Below, in pieces: positions 17,733 to 29,109 of a DNA stretch of 64,000 bases. The position numbers were made by a program, and so were the translations under genes. The DNA comes from Heyndrickxia coagulans 36D1 (GTDB lineage: Bacteria > Bacillota > Bacilli > Bacillales > Bacillaceae_C), in contig NC_016023.1 in assembly GCF_000169195.2 (NCBI RefSeq), positions 3,488,227 through 3,552,226 of the forward strand, given 5' to 3'. The notes beneath the pieces were generated by a model. That model was not told the origin of the DNA. It did not search any database and was given only the letters and a program-made list of their open reading frames with translations. How positions within the stretch are numbered: position 1 is the stretch's first letter; the number at the start of each line of letters is the position of its first letter.

Positions 17733-17915
17733 ATGGTTAAAAATGACGAACGCATCATTTTCATCATTGAATTAGGGCGGCTTTTAGATGAATACCACAA
17801 ATGCCCGTATGAGGCTGTGAAAAAAAGCATATATGAAGATATCGTTTTGCTCAGGCATGCCATTGACCCTGATTCAAACGATATGCCTGCCAGCTCCGCA
17901 AAAAAACCATCTTAA
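17733..17915 (+). CDS. hypothetical small protein, 60 residues
   Basis: Not recognised. The first 45 residues look like two amphipathic helices (IIFIIELGRLLDEYHK and EAVKKSIYEDIVLLRHAI), a layout like that of the small Spo0E-type phosphatases, and a true Spo0E-like gene follows 89 bases downstream. The Spo0E signature SQxLDxLI is absent, so it is at best a distant relative. A good promoter lies upstream, but the ribosome binding site (AAGGCAGG) is far from the ATG. The tail is Ser/Pro/Lys rich. Confidence 0.5.
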   Translation: MVKNDERIIFIIELGRLLDEYHKCPYEAVKKSIYEDIVLLRHAIDPDSNDMPASSAKKPS

Positions 17916-18004
17916 GCACAACCGCCTCCAAAACACGCTCATGCTGCCTTTTCTTCAAAACTGTTTTTCTAATCTTCTTATTTTTCTCCGAAAGGGATGT
18001 TTGC

Positions 18005-18214
18005 ATGGAAAAAACGAATCAGTATCTCATACTTGCCTCTGCCCATCTGTCCCGCAATATTTTCATCCTCCGCGAACAATTGATGCAGTGTGCCAAACAA
18101 AACGGCATGAACCACCCGGAAACAATCCGCCAAAGCCAATTATTGGACAAACTGATTTATGAATACCAGCTGGTAATGCTCGCACAAAGCAAAGACGGCT
18201 CTTTCCATGATTAA
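18005..18214 (+). CDS. Spo0E-like aspartyl-phosphate phosphatase
   Basis: A 69-residue helical hairpin protein. IFILREQLMQCAKQNGMNHPE followed by TIRQSQLLDKLIYEY contains the family signature (LRxxL...HPExxxxSQxLDKLIxxY), including the Ser and Asp residues needed to dephosphorylate Spo0A~P. Such proteins restrain the sporulation phosphorelay. AAAGGGATGTTTGC precedes the ATG. In B. subtilis small Spo0E-like genes (ynzD-type) occur in the same general neighbourhood. Its target is assumed from the family. Confidence 0.8.
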   Translation: MEKTNQYLILASAHLSRNIFILREQLMQCAKQNGMNHPETIRQSQLLDKLIYEYQLVMLAQSKDGSFHD

Positions 18215-18576
18215 TTCCTTCCATCCGCCCAATACCTTAAAACAAAGACCAGTCGCTGCTTTTCTGCACGTCGTCGTGATGGTGGCCCGTCAGCCGTTGC
18301 ATCCTGGAAAAGTGGCCTCCGGCGTGGCGCTTGCAATCGACGAGGAAACAAAAGGACTTGTACGGCCCGTGATTGAAAGCAATCTGCGCCTTGCAAAACA
18401 AATAAGATGCCGATGCCGTATTGAATGCCAGCGGAAGATGAGAATCAGCCGGCGCATATTTTCAGGACAGAGATGAATTCCTATGGATTGGATTAAAAAT
18501 GCAATATATAATGGATGGTGATAGAAATTCACCCCGAAGAAGAAGCTCATCAAAACCATTTGAAAGGAGATTGATA
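18215..18576. other. non-coding or decayed sequence
   Basis: About 360 bases between the Spo0E-like gene and the coiled-coil gene. Frames with reasonable codon use appear in short stretches, for example one encoding GKVASGVALAIDEETKG on the plus strand and another just before the next gene, but none has a ribosome binding site and intact ends. It may be debris of a lost gene; I could not identify it. Confidence 0.3.
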
Positions 18577-19023
18577 ATGGATCAGAAGCTGGAACTTATC
18601 CTTAAGAAGCTAAGCTCACTGGAATCGGGTCAAAAAGAGCTGAACCAAAAGTTTGAAGCCTTAGAATCCGGCCAAAAAGAACTGAACAATAAGTTTGAAG
18701 TCTTGGAATCGGGCCAAAAAGAGCTGAACAATAAGTTTGAAGTCCTAGAATCGGGTCAAAAAGAAATGAAACAAAGATTGGAAGTTATGGGATCAGGCCA
18801 AAAAGAACTGGGACAAATTGTCAGAGCCATACGCGACCGTTCAGAAGAAACAACTGCAACAAAAATTGATGCCCTATCAATGGATGTCCACCATCTCCAC
18901 GGTGAGATTGCAGGCGTCAAAGAGGAAATCAAAGATCTTCGGAATGGTGTCATTTTTGTAAATAGAAAAGTTGCAGACGCAGAACTCGAAATTAATATGA
19001 TGAAGCAAAGTAAAAATCAATGA
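18577..19023 (+). CDS. coiled-coil protein with five 14-residue repeats
   Basis: A 148-residue soluble protein, unknown function. After MDQKLELILKKLSS come five copies of LESGQKELNNKFEV-like units. A further helical segment (TKIDALSMDVHHLHGEIAGVKEEIKDL) and a basic tail follow. The regular pattern predicts a long parallel coiled coil. GAAAGGAGATTGATA is a strong ribosome binding site for the ATG at 18577; the upstream extension to 18499 is rich in Arg and Ser and is not part of the domain. Similar short coiled-coil proteins of variable repeat number are scattered in Bacillus accessory regions. Confidence 0.7.
   Translation: MDQKLELILKKLSSLESGQKELNQKFEALESGQKELNNKFEVLESGQKELNNKFEVLESGQKEMKQRLEVMGSGQKELGQIVRAIRDRSEETTATKIDALSMDVHHLHGEIAGVKEEIKDLRNGVIFVNRKVADAELEINMMKQSKNQ
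18619..18828 (+). repeat. five tandem 42-bp coding repeats
   Basis: Units start at 18619, 18661, 18703, 18745 and 18787. Units 2 and 3 are nearly identical; unit 5 is the most diverged. Each encodes 14 residues (four helical turns), so copy-number change keeps both frame and coiled-coil register. Confidence 0.85.
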
Positions 19024-19270
19024 CCAAATCGGATAGGTCAAGGAAATTGCCCGTCTGTAAAGTCATTTGCAGATGAAAATCGGATGAATGCATGGAAACC
19101 TCAGTCTATTTGATAGATATGTATTCTATATTCTTTAACACGATGGTATCCAATTGCTCATACCGAAGTTGTTCCGTCCACTACAAGAATTAGGTATATA
19201 TGGAAGTTATAACATCTTTTTCATTGGTGACTATATAAAATCATTTAAGTGAACTTGGAGGAGAATTATA
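19024..19270. other. intergenic, AT-rich, no gene seen
   Basis: About 250 bases. A TATAAAA sequence about 35 bases before the GTG at 19271 could be a -10 element, without a convincing -35. Nothing else was recognised. Confidence 0.3.
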
Positions 19271-19537
19271 GTGAGAAAAATCATTTCAGTCGCAGTTGCT
19301 TCCGGCCTAATTTTCGGAGTATCGTTTGCTGCTTCTCATGATGTTGATGCGGCAAAGGCAAAGACTTATGCCAACTGTAAAGCCTTGAATAAAGATTACA
19401 AAGGCGGCGTTGCAAGAAGTAAAAGCGCAAAAAACAAAGGTGGAAAGACACACTATAAGCCATACGTTTCAAAAGCATTGTATGACAAAAATAAAACAAA
19501 AGACAGGGACCATGATAGTATCGCTTGTGAAAGATAG
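19271..19537 (+). CDS. secreted excalibur calcium-binding domain protein
   Basis: An 88-residue exported protein. Residues 1-28 form a signal peptide (MRKIISVAVASGLIFGVSFA, with likely cleavage after ASHDVDA or SFA). The rest is an excalibur domain: YANCKALNKDYKGGVARS, then DRDHDSIACER, the EF-hand-like DxDxDxxxCE loop with two conserved cysteines. The extracellular role is unknown, but similar domains are fused to surface nucleases. The start is GTG with TTGGAGGAGAATTATA in front. A weak hairpin/T-tract follows the stop. Its surroundings are accessory sequence. Confidence 0.85.
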   Translation: MRKIISVAVASGLIFGVSFAASHDVDAAKAKTYANCKALNKDYKGGVARSKSAKNKGGKTHYKPYVSKALYDKNKTKDRDHDSIACER

Positions 19538-19856
19538 GAAAAGGCCCTCTAGGCTTTTTCTTAGAATCAAAGACGGAACCTATATGGCGTGAACAGCGAT
19601 TCTAAACAAGGCGTCATCACAATGAATGACAAAAGTCAAGAATCAGAACAAAAAACTTCACCCCCTCTCGTATTATCCAAAGCACTTATCGTTAACGGGC
19701 TGATGGGCCTTTAGTGGAAGATGGTATCGATACGCTAGTAAAAGGTTGAACAATACAACGATCTCAAACATGTTTGAAATGTGGTCAAATTGTGGTCAAA
19801 CACCCGTTAAAAAGATTGAAACCCCTTGATCATCAAGGGGTTTCGCGATCCGGGAG
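19538..19856. other. decayed sequence with a possible integrase 3' remnant
   Basis: About 320 bases. A short frame at 19622-19714 encodes 30 residues starting MNDKSQESEQK without a ribosome binding site. At 19768-19827 a frame reads MFEMWSNCGQTPVKKIETP and stops; it resembles the tail of some Bacillus phage integrases, and GTGGTCAAA is repeated there. These are hints only. Confidence 0.3.
19819..19846 (-). terminator. hairpin at the end of mutL
   Basis: GAAACCCCTTGATCATCAAGGGGTTTC is a near-complete palindrome lying about ten bases beyond the mutL stop codon; it can terminate transcription from either side. Confidence 0.6.
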
Positions 19857-21773
19857 TTACATGACCCGTTTAAACATTTTTTCGAGTTCGTACACCGAAT
19901 AATGGATGATGATTGGACGGCCGTGCGGGCATGTAAACGGGTCGGATGCCATTCGGAGCGCATCGAGCAGTGCCTGGATTTCGTCATTGCGCAAATGCCG
20001 GTTCGCCTTGATGGACCCTCTGCAGCTCATCATAATCGCCGCTTTTTCACGCAATTTTTTAATATCGACTTTTTTTATAGAAAGGACATGCTCGATCATT
20101 TCCTCAATGACCTCTTTTTCCTCATTTTTCGGAAACCATGTCGGATGGGAACGGACAATGAAGCTGTTGTGCCCGAATGGTTCAAGGAAAACGCCGACCT
20201 CTTTCAGCGCATCGAGGTTCTCCTGAATTTTAATGGCTTCGTCCGTTGCGTATTCTAAAGTCAGCGGCACAAGCATTTCCTGCACTTCTTTTTTCACTTC
20301 GCCGACTTTTTCGCGGAAAAATTCATACTTGACCCGCTCCTGGGCGGCGTGCTGATCAATGATATACAAGCCGTTTTCATTTTGGGCAAAAATATACGTG
20401 CCGTGCATCTGGCCGATCGGATACATCGGCGGGATGCGGGATGCCGGCTGCTGTGCCGCGTCCTGCCCTCTTGCCTCTTCAACATCAAATCCATCGCGCG
20501 CCGGTTCATGGATTTCATCTGGAAAAACAGAATCCAGATTTTCCCCTGAAAATGCCGGGAAATCTGCTGCCGGCTGTTCCACGCTGAGATGGGGTTCTGC
20601 ATCCGGGCTTTTATCGTGCTGCCCCATTTCCGTTTCCTCCGGCCGGGGCGATGGGTGCGGCGCAACAGGCGCGGAGAAAGCTTTCGGAGTTTCCGGTTCC
20701 GTTTTTCCCGGCAAATGGTCAAGCTGGAACGACACCTGTTCCTGTTTTGGTTTTTCTGCTTGCCGCACCATGCCGGACGGAATCAATTCCTGCTTTTTGA
20801 AAGCAGCTTTAATCGCGCCCGTAATCGCCCGGCACAGCTCCTTTTCTTTGCTGAACCGCACTTCAAGCTTGGCCGGGTGAACATTCGCATCGACTAAAAC
20901 CGGATCCATTTTTAGCGACATCAACACAATCGGGTAGCGGCCGATCGGGAGCAGTGTATGATAACCTTCTAATATGGCCTTTACAAGCGCATAATTTTTG
21001 ATAAACCGGCCGTTTACCATCGTGGAAATATAATTGCGTGAAGCCCGCGTAATTTCCGGCAAAGCGATAAACCCGTTGATTTCAAAATCAAGTGTTTGAC
21101 TTTGTACCGGAATCATTTTTTTGGCAATGTTCACGCCGTAAATGGCGGCAAGCACCTGACGCACATCGCCGTTCCCGCTTGTCTGAAGCAGCATCTTTCC
21201 GCCGTGGCGGAGGCGGAAAGACACCTCGGGGTGGCTGAGCGCGAGGCGGTTCACCACATCGGTAATATTGCCGAGCTCGGTATGGATCGACTTCATATAT
21301 TTTAACCGCGCAGGCGTGTTAAAAAATAAATCGGTGACCGTAATTTCCGTTCCTCTCCGGCTCGGTGCCTGTTCGCGGGCCACCCATTTCCCGCCTTCAA
21401 TGACCGCTTTTGTCCCGGGCCCGTTTCCGGTTGAGGTGACGATTTCAACACGGGAAACAGCAGCAATGCTCGGGAGCGCTTCGCCGCGAAAACCGAGCGA
21501 ACGAATCCGGAACAGATCATGTTCGTTTTTGATTTTGCTTGTGGCGTGGCGTGAGAAAGCAAGCTCAACATCGTCAGGCTCGATGCCGGTTCCATTATCA
21601 ATCATACGGATTTTTTCCATACCGGCTTCCCAGACATCAATTTCGATAACTGTGCTTTCCGCGTCGATGGCATTTTCAGCCAGTTCCTTCACGACAGATG
21701 CCGGCCGTTCGACCACTTCACCGGCTGCAATCCTGTTAGAAAGCAACTCGTCCAGTTGTGCAATTTTTCCCAT
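19857..21773 (-). CDS. mutL: DNA mismatch repair protein MutL (endonuclease type)
   Basis: Links mismatch recognition by MutS to strand incision. The 638-residue protein has the GHKL ATPase domain ([30 protein letters not shown]) in its first 330 residues, a Pro/Glu-rich linker, and a C-terminal domain with [12 protein letters not shown]. That is the DQHAxxERxxxE endonuclease motif found in organisms without Mut[10 protein letters not shown] lies near the end. ATG at 21773 is chosen because AGGTGGTG precedes it; GTG/TTG codons further upstream overlap that site. Directly follows mutS. Confidence 0.96.
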   Translation of the reverse strand: MGKIAQLDELLSNRIAAGEVVERPASVVKELAENAIDAESTVIEIDVWEAGMEKIRMIDNGTGIEPDDVELAFSRHATSKIKNEHDLFRIRSLGFRGEALPSIAAVSRVEIVTSTGNGPGTKAVIEGGKWVAREQAPSRRGTEITVTDLFFNTPARLKYMKSIHTELGNITDVVNRLALSHPEVSFRLRHGGKMLLQTSGNGDVRQVLAAIYGVNIAKKMIPVQSQTLDFEINGFIALPEITRASRNYISTMVNGRFIKNYALVKAILEGYHTLLPIGRYPIVLMSLKMDPVLVDANVHPAKLEVRFSKEKELCRAITGAIKAAFKKQELIPSGMVRQAEKPKQEQVSFQLDHLPGKTEPETPKAFSAPVAPHPSPRPEETEMGQHDKSPDAEPHLSVEQPAADFPAFSGENLDSVFPDEIHEPARDGFDVEEARGQDAAQQPASRIPPMYPIGQMHGTYIFAQNENGLYIIDQHAAQERVKYEFFREKVGEVKKEVQEMLVPLTLEYATDEAIKIQENLDALKEVGVFLEPFGHNSFIVRSHPTWFPKNEEKEVIEEMIEHVLSIKKVDIKKLREKAAIMMSCRGSIKANRHLRNDEIQALLDALRMASDPFTCPHGRPIIIHYSVYELEKMFKRVM

Positions 21774-21788
21774 CGCGGACAACACCAC

Positions 21789-24383
21789 CTATTTTTTTAA
21801 TTTTTTCTGAATCTCATAGAGTGCATTCATGGCCGCAAGCGGCGTCATCTCAAGCAAATCGAGTTCCCTAATTTGCTTGAGCACCTTTCTTTCCTTTGCT
21901 TCAACCGTTTTCTGACGCGGCGTTTCCGGCTCTTCAAAAAAGGACAGTTGCGCGGGCTCTGTGGCAGCAGCCGCCTCCGGGGGGTTCATCTGCGTTTCGC
22001 CGTTATCCTGGTTTTCAAGCGCATGGAGAATTTTTTCGGCGCGGCAAATCACTTGTTCCGGCAGGCCGGCCAGCTTTGCCACATGGATCCCGTAACTTTT
22101 ATCTGCAGGGCCTTCTTTGATTTTATGGAGGAAAACCACTTTGCCGTTTTGCTCCATGGCGCTGACATGGACGTTTTGCAGCTTACCCAGTTCTGTAGAA
22201 AGCGCCGTCAGCTCGTGATAATGGGTAGAAAAAAGCGTTTTGGCCCCGATTTCATCATGGATGTATTCGATCATCGCCTGGGCGAGTGCCATCCCGTCAT
22301 ATGTAGACGTTCCGCGCCCGATTTCATCAAATAAAATCAGGCTTCGTTCCGTTGCGTTTGCAATCGCGTTTTTCGCTTCAAGCATTTCGACCATGAACGT
22401 ACTCTGGCCGGAAATGAGATCATCGGCTGCGCCAATCCGTGTAAAAATCCGGTCAAAAACCGGCAGCTCCGCCTCGCGCGCCGGCACAAAGCAGCCAATT
22501 TGCGCAAGGATTACCGTCAGCGCAATTTGCCGCATATACGTGCTTTTCCCGGACATGTTCGGCCCGGTAATCAGCAGAATCTCTCGGTTTTCATCCATCA
22601 GGCAGTCGTTTGGCACATAGCTTTGCGAATCGAGTACTTTTTCCACGACCGGATGGCGCCCTTCCGTAATCTTCAGCACGCCGTCTTCCCGGAATACCGG
22701 CTTTGTGTAGTGGCGTTTTTCGCTTACGACGGCAAAGCTTTGCAGCACATCAATCGTGCTGACCGCTTTTGCGAGGCGCTGCAGCCTGGGAATAAATTCT
22801 TTTACATGTGCCCGGATTTCCGTAAACAGCTCGTATTCCAGATCGATCATTCTTTCTTCCGCCTGTAAAATAAGCGCTTCTTTTTCTTTCAATTCCGGTG
22901 TGATGAACCGCTCGGCGTTCGCCAACGTCTGTTTCCGTTCATAGCGGCCTTCTTCGAGCAGGTGGAGGTTCGCCTTCGTCACTTCAATATAGTAGCCGAA
23001 CACGCGGTTGTATCCGACTTTCAGCGACTTGATTCCGGTCCGCTCGCGCTCGTCGCGTTCGAGGCTTGCAATCCACTGCTTGCCGTTTTTGCTCGCGTCG
23101 CGGTAGCGGTCCAGCTCTTCGTTATAGCCGTCGCGGATCATCCCGCCTTCCTTCACGGAAACCGGGGGATTGTCCTCAATCGCGCGTTCGAGCAAATCTG
23201 TCAGTTCTTCACACGGGTCAAGAAGCGCCGCCAATTTTTTGCTTTCCGGGCTTTCCAAGCTTTCCATGACCGCCCGGATACCCGGAATTTGCTGTAGCGA
23301 GCATTTCAGCTGGATGAGGTCACGTGCATTCACATTGCCAAATGCCACCCGGCCGGCAAGCCTTTCCAGGTCGTATACTTCCTTCAGGCGCTCGCGGATA
23401 TCCTCCCGCTCAAAGTAATGGTTTAAAAAGGTTTCCACCATTTGAAGCCGTGCTTCTATTTTTTCCTGCTTAAGCAGCGGCCGGCCGATCCACTGTTTTA
23501 AAAGCCTGCCGCCCATGGCTGTCATCGTTTCATCGAGCAGCCATAAAAGCGATCCTTTTTTGCCTTGCCCGCGGATCGTCTCAGTCAGTTCGAGATTACG
23601 CTTGGAGTAATAATCAATATTTAAAAACCGGCGGACTTCATACATTTCAACCGGCTGCAGATGATCGAGGCTCCTTTTCTGCGTGCGGAATAAATAGTTT
23701 AACAGTCTTGCTGCAGCCAGCCGCAAAAGCTCCGGTTCCAACTGGGGCAGAAGCCTTTCAAAGCCTTCCTTTACAGCCGTATCCGTTTCAAACGAAATGG
23801 TGATATTTCCTGTATTTTTCATTAGCCGCGCGTATTCATCCGGAAATTCCGGATCTACCACAGCTTCTTTTGCGCCGATCGACGCCAGTTCGTTCAGTAC
23901 TTCTTCAAACGGGCCTTCCAAAAGACAAGCCCTGCCCTCCCCTGTTGACAAATCTATATAGGCAATCGCGAAATTCCCGTCCGCCGGGGATGCAACAGAC
24001 GCAATATAGTGGTTTTCTTTTTCCGCGAGCGATTTGCCCTCCATCAAGGTGCCAGGGGTAATCAGCTGGATGACTTCCCGCTTGACAACACCCTTTGCCA
24101 GTTTCGGGTCTTCCATCTGTTCACATATCGCCACTTTATAGCCTTTATCAATCAGCTGTTCAATATAAGTGCTGGCGGAATGGTACGGTACCCCGCACAT
24201 CGGGATTTTCTCGTCGCCGCCGCCGTCCCTGCTCGTTAATGTAATTTCCAGTTCCTGGGACGCTTTAATGGCATCTTCGAAGAACATTTCATAAAAATCG
24301 CCGAGACGGAAAAATAAAAAGGCATCCTGATATTCCGCCTTCACTTGCAAATATTGCTGGATCATTGGGGTATACGCAGCCAT
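21789..24383 (-). CDS. mutS: DNA mismatch recognition protein MutS
   Basis: Binds mismatches and small loops and, with ATP, recruits MutL. The 864-residue protein begins [12 protein letters not shown] and has the mismatch-wedge [11 protein letters not shown] near residue 30. Walker A is [13 protein letters not shown] and Walker B is [15 protein letters not shown]. The STHYHELT motif is present, and a C-terminal region may bind the beta clamp (AQLSFFEEP). GAAAGGAATTTGGTAAGA precedes ATG 24383; the longer frame to 24416 lacks a ribosome binding site. Forms an operon with mutL. Confidence 0.97.
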   Translation of the reverse strand: MAAYTPMIQQYLQVKAEYQDAFLFFRLGDFYEMFFEDAIKASQELEITLTSRDGGGDEKIPMCGVPYHSASTYIEQLIDKGYKVAICEQMEDPKLAKGVVKREVIQLITPGTLMEGKSLAEKENHYIASVASPADGNFAIAYIDLSTGEGRACLLEGPFEEVLNELASIGAKEAVVDPEFPDEYARLMKNTGNITISFETDTAVKEGFERLLPQLEPELLRLAAARLLNYLFRTQKRSLDHLQPVEMYEVRRFLNIDYYSKRNLELTETIRGQGKKGSLLWLLDETMTAMGGRLLKQWIGRPLLKQEKIEARLQMVETFLNHYFEREDIRERLKEVYDLERLAGRVAFGNVNARDLIQLKCSLQQIPGIRAVMESLESPESKKLAALLDPCEELTDLLERAIEDNPPVSVKEGGMIRDGYNEELDRYRDASKNGKQWIASLERDERERTGIKSLKVGYNRVFGYYIEVTKANLHLLEEGRYERKQTLANAERFITPELKEKEALILQAEERMIDLEYELFTEIRAHVKEFIPRLQRLAKAVSTIDVLQSFAVVSEKRHYTKPVFREDGVLKITEGRHPVVEKVLDSQSYVPNDCLMDENREILLITGPNMSGKSTYMRQIALTVILAQIGCFVPAREAELPVFDRIFTRIGAADDLISGQSTFMVEMLEAKNAIANATERSLILFDEIGRGTSTYDGMALAQAMIEYIHDEIGAKTLFSTHYHELTALSTELGKLQNVHVSAMEQNGKVVFLHKIKEGPADKSYGIHVAKLAGLPEQVICRAEKILHALENQDNGETQMNPPEAAAATEPAQLSFFEEPETPRQKTVEAKERKVLKQIRELDLLEMTPLAAMNALYEIQKKLKK

Positions 24384-24431
24384 TCTTACCAAATTCCTTT
24401 CCTGCTTTTCAATCATTCTTCAATCCTGTTT

Positions 24432-24437
24432 ATTATA
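24432..24437 (-). promoter_or_regulatory. -10 element of mutS
   Basis: TATAAT on the minus strand 49 bases before the mutS ATG. The best -35 at 17-base spacing is TGAAGG, only a partial match. Confidence 0.4.
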
Positions 24438-24639
24438 ACATATTTGCATGAAGGCCTTCATAAATTGAAATACGGATCATTTTACAAAGCCGGGCCTTGT
24501 CTGTTGATTTTCAATGTCTCCTCCAGGGATGCCAGGTTTTTTCTGCCTGTGTCAAAACCCATTACAGGATTTCGCGTGCATTCTAAGCATGCGTTTTGGT
24601 GGGGCAAATGGCCGCGCTTTTACCGCCGGATGCCCAGAA

Positions 24640-24668
24640 AAAAACTAGGAGTGCATGTCTCCTAGTTT
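24640..24668 (-). terminator. terminator of cotE
   Basis: AAACTAGGAG, seven-base loop, CTCCTAGTTT, followed on the minus strand by a run of T. It starts eight bases beyond the cotE stop codon. Confidence 0.85.
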
Positions 24669-24675
24669 GTGGCTT

Positions 24676-25215
24676 CTATTCTTCTTCACTTCCCACTAAA
24701 AAGTCAGGGTTTAATTCTTCAAACTCGTCGCTGCTTTCTTCTTCCCATTCATCGTCATCGCTGCATCCTTCAGGCGAGATGGCAACACAAACCTTTGTTT
24801 CTCCGATGACTTCCACGAGAAACTCTCTTTCAACACTGACAATGATTTTATTGCCGTTTGGCGAAATGACCGCTTCAATGCAATTCGGCTGCTGCAGGAC
24901 GCTTGCGATGACTTCTTTGTCGTCCAGGCAATCCGGATCCCTGTAATGCAATTTAACGGTATCGGTATACTCGACTTTTTCCGTCATGACCGATGTCTTC
25001 GTATTGTCATTATGGGAATACCAGATGTTCACATCATAAGAGCCGCGGATTTTAACTTCTTTATCTATTTTCCTGGCTTCGTACTTATGGTTGATAATCC
25101 AGCAGCCTAAAATGCTCGAAGGATGCTGCGGCGGGCAAATCGTATGATTGGACTGCGTAAATTTGCGCCCTTTCGCAACGACTGCTTTTGTAATGATTTC
25201 TCTATATTCTGCCAT
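24676..25215 (-). CDS. cotE: outer spore coat morphogenetic protein CotE
   Basis: Mother-cell protein that forms the ring on which the outer spore coat assembles. The 179 residues closely follow B. subtilis Cot[19 protein letters not shown] at the start, [34 protein letters not shown], and an acidic tail ([18 protein letters not shown]). GGAGGGTTCGCTCGA precedes the ATG. A CATAGGATG sequence about 40 bases upstream on the minus strand is close to a sigmaK -10, in line with the mother-cell expression known for cotE; that is only suggestive. Located between mutS and ricA-miaB, as in B. subtilis. Confidence 0.96.
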   Translation of the reverse strand: MAEYREIITKAVVAKGRKFTQSNHTICPPQHPSSILGCWIINHKYEARKIDKEVKIRGSYDVNIWYSHNDNTKTSVMTEKVEYTDTVKLHYRDPDCLDDKEVIASVLQQPNCIEAVISPNGNKIIVSVEREFLVEVIGETKVCVAISPEGCSDDDEWEEESSDEFEELNPDFLVGSEEE

Positions 25216-25370
25216 TCGAGCGAACCCTCCTCATCTATTTTCAATTCATCCTATGCTTTTACCCAGGCCGGTGTGCCAATTCTTTTTCTCGCCACCTCCG
25301 GGTAATCCTAACATATGCCGCGACAATAGGAGGGTGCCCGTACAATGGATTTGCCTTGTGCTGCGCACCA

Positions 25371-25404
25371 AAAAAACGGTGTGCACAGATGCACACCGTT
25401 TTTT
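25371..25404 (-). terminator. terminator of ricA-miaB operon
   Basis: A perfect 15-bp stem (AAAAAACGGTGTGCA / TGCACACCGTTTTTT) around a four-base loop, directly touching the ricA stop codon, with T-tract on the minus strand. Confidence 0.9.
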
Positions 25405-25833
25405 TCAGTGGAGGGTGCCGGAAGAATATTTCACCTGGGATCCGGTTTGGCCTTTTAAAAGATCGCCGCCGGTCGATTTGATGATTTCATCCGTGACCGT
25501 ATTGGAAATGGTATTTGTGACAATCTGGAGCAGGTCGTTTACGTCCACCTGTGACTGCTTGAATTCCTGAACGACCGGGATGCCGTCCAGTTCTTCCTCC
25601 AGTTTATCTATTTTGGCTTCTACTTGTTTTAATGCTTCTTTTTTTCCATAATGCTGCAAGTTGACAGCCTGCTTTTGCAAAGCTTTAATATTGGCAATTA
25701 AATTGCGGACTCTCTCATTTTCATTGATTTGCGCTTCCGCCCGCTTAAAAAAATCGACCTCTTCCGTTTCCGCAATCATTTTCGCAAGTTCGGCAGCTTT
25801 TGCGACGATATCATCTTTTGTAAACTTCTGCAT
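25405..25833 (-). CDS. ricA: RicA/YmcA family regulatory protein
   Basis: A helical 142-residue protein. In B. subtilis, RicA (YmcA) joins RicF and RicT in a Y-shaped complex that stimulates RNase Y processing of operon transcripts and affects biofilm formation, competence and sporulation. The segment ETEEVDFFKRAEAQINEN and the later ALKQVEAKIDKLEEELD and GGDLLKGQTGS blocks match that family. The miaB stop and the ricA ATG share bases (TGATG), so translation is coupled. RNase Y itself is encoded at 38.8-40.3 kb. Confidence 0.92.
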   Translation of the reverse strand: MQKFTKDDIVAKAAELAKMIAETEEVDFFKRAEAQINENERVRNLIANIKALQKQAVNLQHYGKKEALKQVEAKIDKLEEELDGIPVVQEFKQSQVDVNDLLQIVTNTISNTVTDEIIKSTGGDLLKGQTGSQVKYSSGTLH

Positions 25834-27380
25834 CACGCTTCCACCCCGGCCGGATCAGGCACGGCCACCATTTCCCCGTCCAGTGACCATGTTTTCGCCT
25901 TCGTAATTTTTACCTGCACAAGTTTTCCAATTGCTGATTTCGGCCCCTTGAAGTTGACGAGTTTGTTTTTGCGTGTGTAACCGGCTAAAATTTCCGGATT
26001 GTTTTTGCTTTCGCCTTCTACAAGCACTTCCACAACCTGGCCTTCGTATTTTTCCATGGCCGCTTTTGAATAGGCATTGACGAGTTCATTCAGGCGCTGC
26101 AGCCTTTCCTTTTTCACTTCCATCGGGATATTATCTTTCATTCTGGCTGCCGGCGTGCCTTCGCGCGGAGAATAAATAAACGTATAGGCCGTTTCGAACC
26201 CGACTTCTTTATACAGGGACAAGGTTTCTTCAAACTGCTCTTCGGTTTCGTTCGGGAAACCGACAATAATATCGGTGGACAGCGCTACATCCGGAATCGC
26301 GGCTTTGATTTTTCTGACGAGTTCCAAATATTGTTCCCGCGTATATTTGCGGCCCATAATTTTTAAAATTTCGCTTGAACCGGACTGGACCGGAAGATGA
26401 ATATGTTCGACAAGGTTTCCTTTTTTCGCCAGCACTTCGATCAGGCGGTCGTCGAAATCGCGTGGATGGCTCGTGGTAAAGCGGATGCGCGGGATGTTGA
26501 TTTTGCGCAGATCATCCATCAAATCGCCAAGGCCGTATTCAAGGTCATCAAAATCTTTTCCGTAGGCATTGACGTTCTGGCCGAGCAGCGTGATTTCCTT
26601 GTAGCCTTTGGCGGCCAGTTCACGCACTTCCTGGATGATGTCTTCCGGACGCCTTGACCGCTCTTTTCCACGCGTATACGGCACGATACAGTACGTGCAG
26701 AACTTATCGCATCCGTACATGATGTTTACCCATGCCTTGATGTTGCCTTTGCGTACTTTCGGCAGGCTTTCGATCACGTCGCCTTCTTTGGACCATACTT
26801 CCACAACCATTGCCTTGGACATATACGCTTCTTTTAAAATATGCGGCAGGCGGTGAATGTTGTGGGTGCCGAAAACCATATCGACATGCGGGTGTTTTTG
26901 CAAAATTTTATTGACGACGGATTCTTCCTGCGACATACAGCCGCAAACCCCGATCAGCATGTCCGGTTTTTCCGTTTTCAACGGTTTCAGGTGGCCGATT
27001 TCGCCAAACACTTTATTTTCGGCATTTTCACGGATGGCGCATGTATTTAGCAGAACCACATCCGCATCTTCCACCGTTTCGGTTGGCGTGTAGCCAAGCT
27101 GCATAAAAATGCCGGCCATCACTTCCGTGTCATGTTCGTTCATTTGGCAGCCGTAAGTCCGGATGTAAAATTTCAATCCGTCGCCCATGCCTTTTAAGTC
27201 TTCATCGATTTCGAAGTCTTTAAAATACTGGACTGGTTTCCGGCTCCGTTTTCTTGCTTCTTTTAAATTCGGCGGAATATAAACCGATTGGAAATATTTG
27301 CTGTAGTCCTTTTCGGATTTTTTGTCCGCAGGCTCTACAGGGTTCACTTGCTGCTGTTCCAAACGTTGTTTCTCGTTCAT
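25833..27380 (-). CDS. miaB: tRNA-2-methylthio-N6-dimethylallyladenosine synthase
   Basis: Radical-SAM methylthiotransferase acting after MiaA on A37 of tRNAs. The 515 residues carry the N-terminal MTTase domain with three cysteines for the auxiliary cluster ([25 protein letters not shown]). The radical SAM loop [15 protein letters not shown] lies near residue 222, and a TRAM domain follows ([12 protein letters not shown]). The extended N-terminus (about 65 residues) is typical of Bacillus MiaB. AAAGGGGATTGCC precedes the ATG. In B. subtilis kbl lies upstream; here it is patA. Confidence 0.97.
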   Translation of the reverse strand: MNEKQRLEQQQVNPVEPADKKSEKDYSKYFQSVYIPPNLKEARKRSRKPVQYFKDFEIDEDLKGMGDGLKFYIRTYGCQMNEHDTEVMAGIFMQLGYTPTETVEDADVVLLNTCAIRENAENKVFGEIGHLKPLKTEKPDMLIGVCGCMSQEESVVNKILQKHPHVDMVFGTHNIHRLPHILKEAYMSKAMVVEVWSKEGDVIESLPKVRKGNIKAWVNIMYGCDKFCTYCIVPYTRGKERSRRPEDIIQEVRELAAKGYKEITLLGQNVNAYGKDFDDLEYGLGDLMDDLRKINIPRIRFTTSHPRDFDDRLIEVLAKKGNLVEHIHLPVQSGSSEILKIMGRKYTREQYLELVRKIKAAIPDVALSTDIIVGFPNETEEQFEETLSLYKEVGFETAYTFIYSPREGTPAARMKDNIPMEVKKERLQRLNELVNAYSKAAMEKYEGQVVEVLVEGESKNNPEILAGYTRKNKLVNFKGPKSAIGKLVQVKITKAKTWSLDGEMVAVPDPAGVEA

Positions 27381-27452
27381 GGCAATCCCCTTTCTGTTTG
27401 CACCATGCCGCGCTCAATTTGCGGCAACCATATAAAAATCATGCGTATAACC

Positions 27453-27481
27453 AGTATAAATGGTTTTTTCTCCTATTACAA
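27453..27481 (-). promoter_or_regulatory. sigmaA promoter of miaB-ricA
   Basis: On the minus strand TTGTAA (27481-27476) and TATACT (27458-27453) with a 17-base spacer, about 75 bases before the miaB ATG. Confidence 0.65.
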
Positions 27482-27661
27482 CAAACCCCCGTTCCCGGTA
27501 TGTGTCAAGTTTTTCACGATTCCCGGAACATCCGGACTTCAAAAGCCGTTTGTTTAACCATTTAACGCGGATTCATTCGCGGTTTGTGCCGGTGTCACAT
27601 TGGCAAAACACCGGGCTGTGCGCTTTACCGGGAAAAAAGAAGCCGTTACCTTCGTGCCCGG

Positions 27662-27702
27662 CGCAAAAAGCCCCTTCCTGTTTCAGGCAGAGGCTTTTTG
27701 CG
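27662..27702 (-). terminator. terminator of the putrescine operon
   Basis: CGCAAAAAGCC pairs exactly with GGCTTTTTGCG over a 19-base loop, about 20 bases beyond the patA stop codon. The T-tract lies within the stem, so it is a somewhat unusual terminator. The rest of the 340-base patA-miaB gap holds the miaB promoter and no gene. Confidence 0.65.
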
Positions 27703-27722
27703 TTTCTCTTCCGTTTTACATT

Positions 27723-29096
<1,374 letters not shown>

Positions 29097-29109
29097 TTAT
29101 GATCTCTCC

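Noticed and set aside
18207..18476. 89-codon plus-strand frame after the Spo0E-like gene
   Set aside because: No ribosome binding site, overlaps the previous stop region, and neither the sequence nor its reverse matches a family I know.
18619..18828. CRISPR-like regular repeats
   Set aside because: The units are contiguous coding repeats without spacers, so this is not a CRISPR array; none was seen elsewhere.
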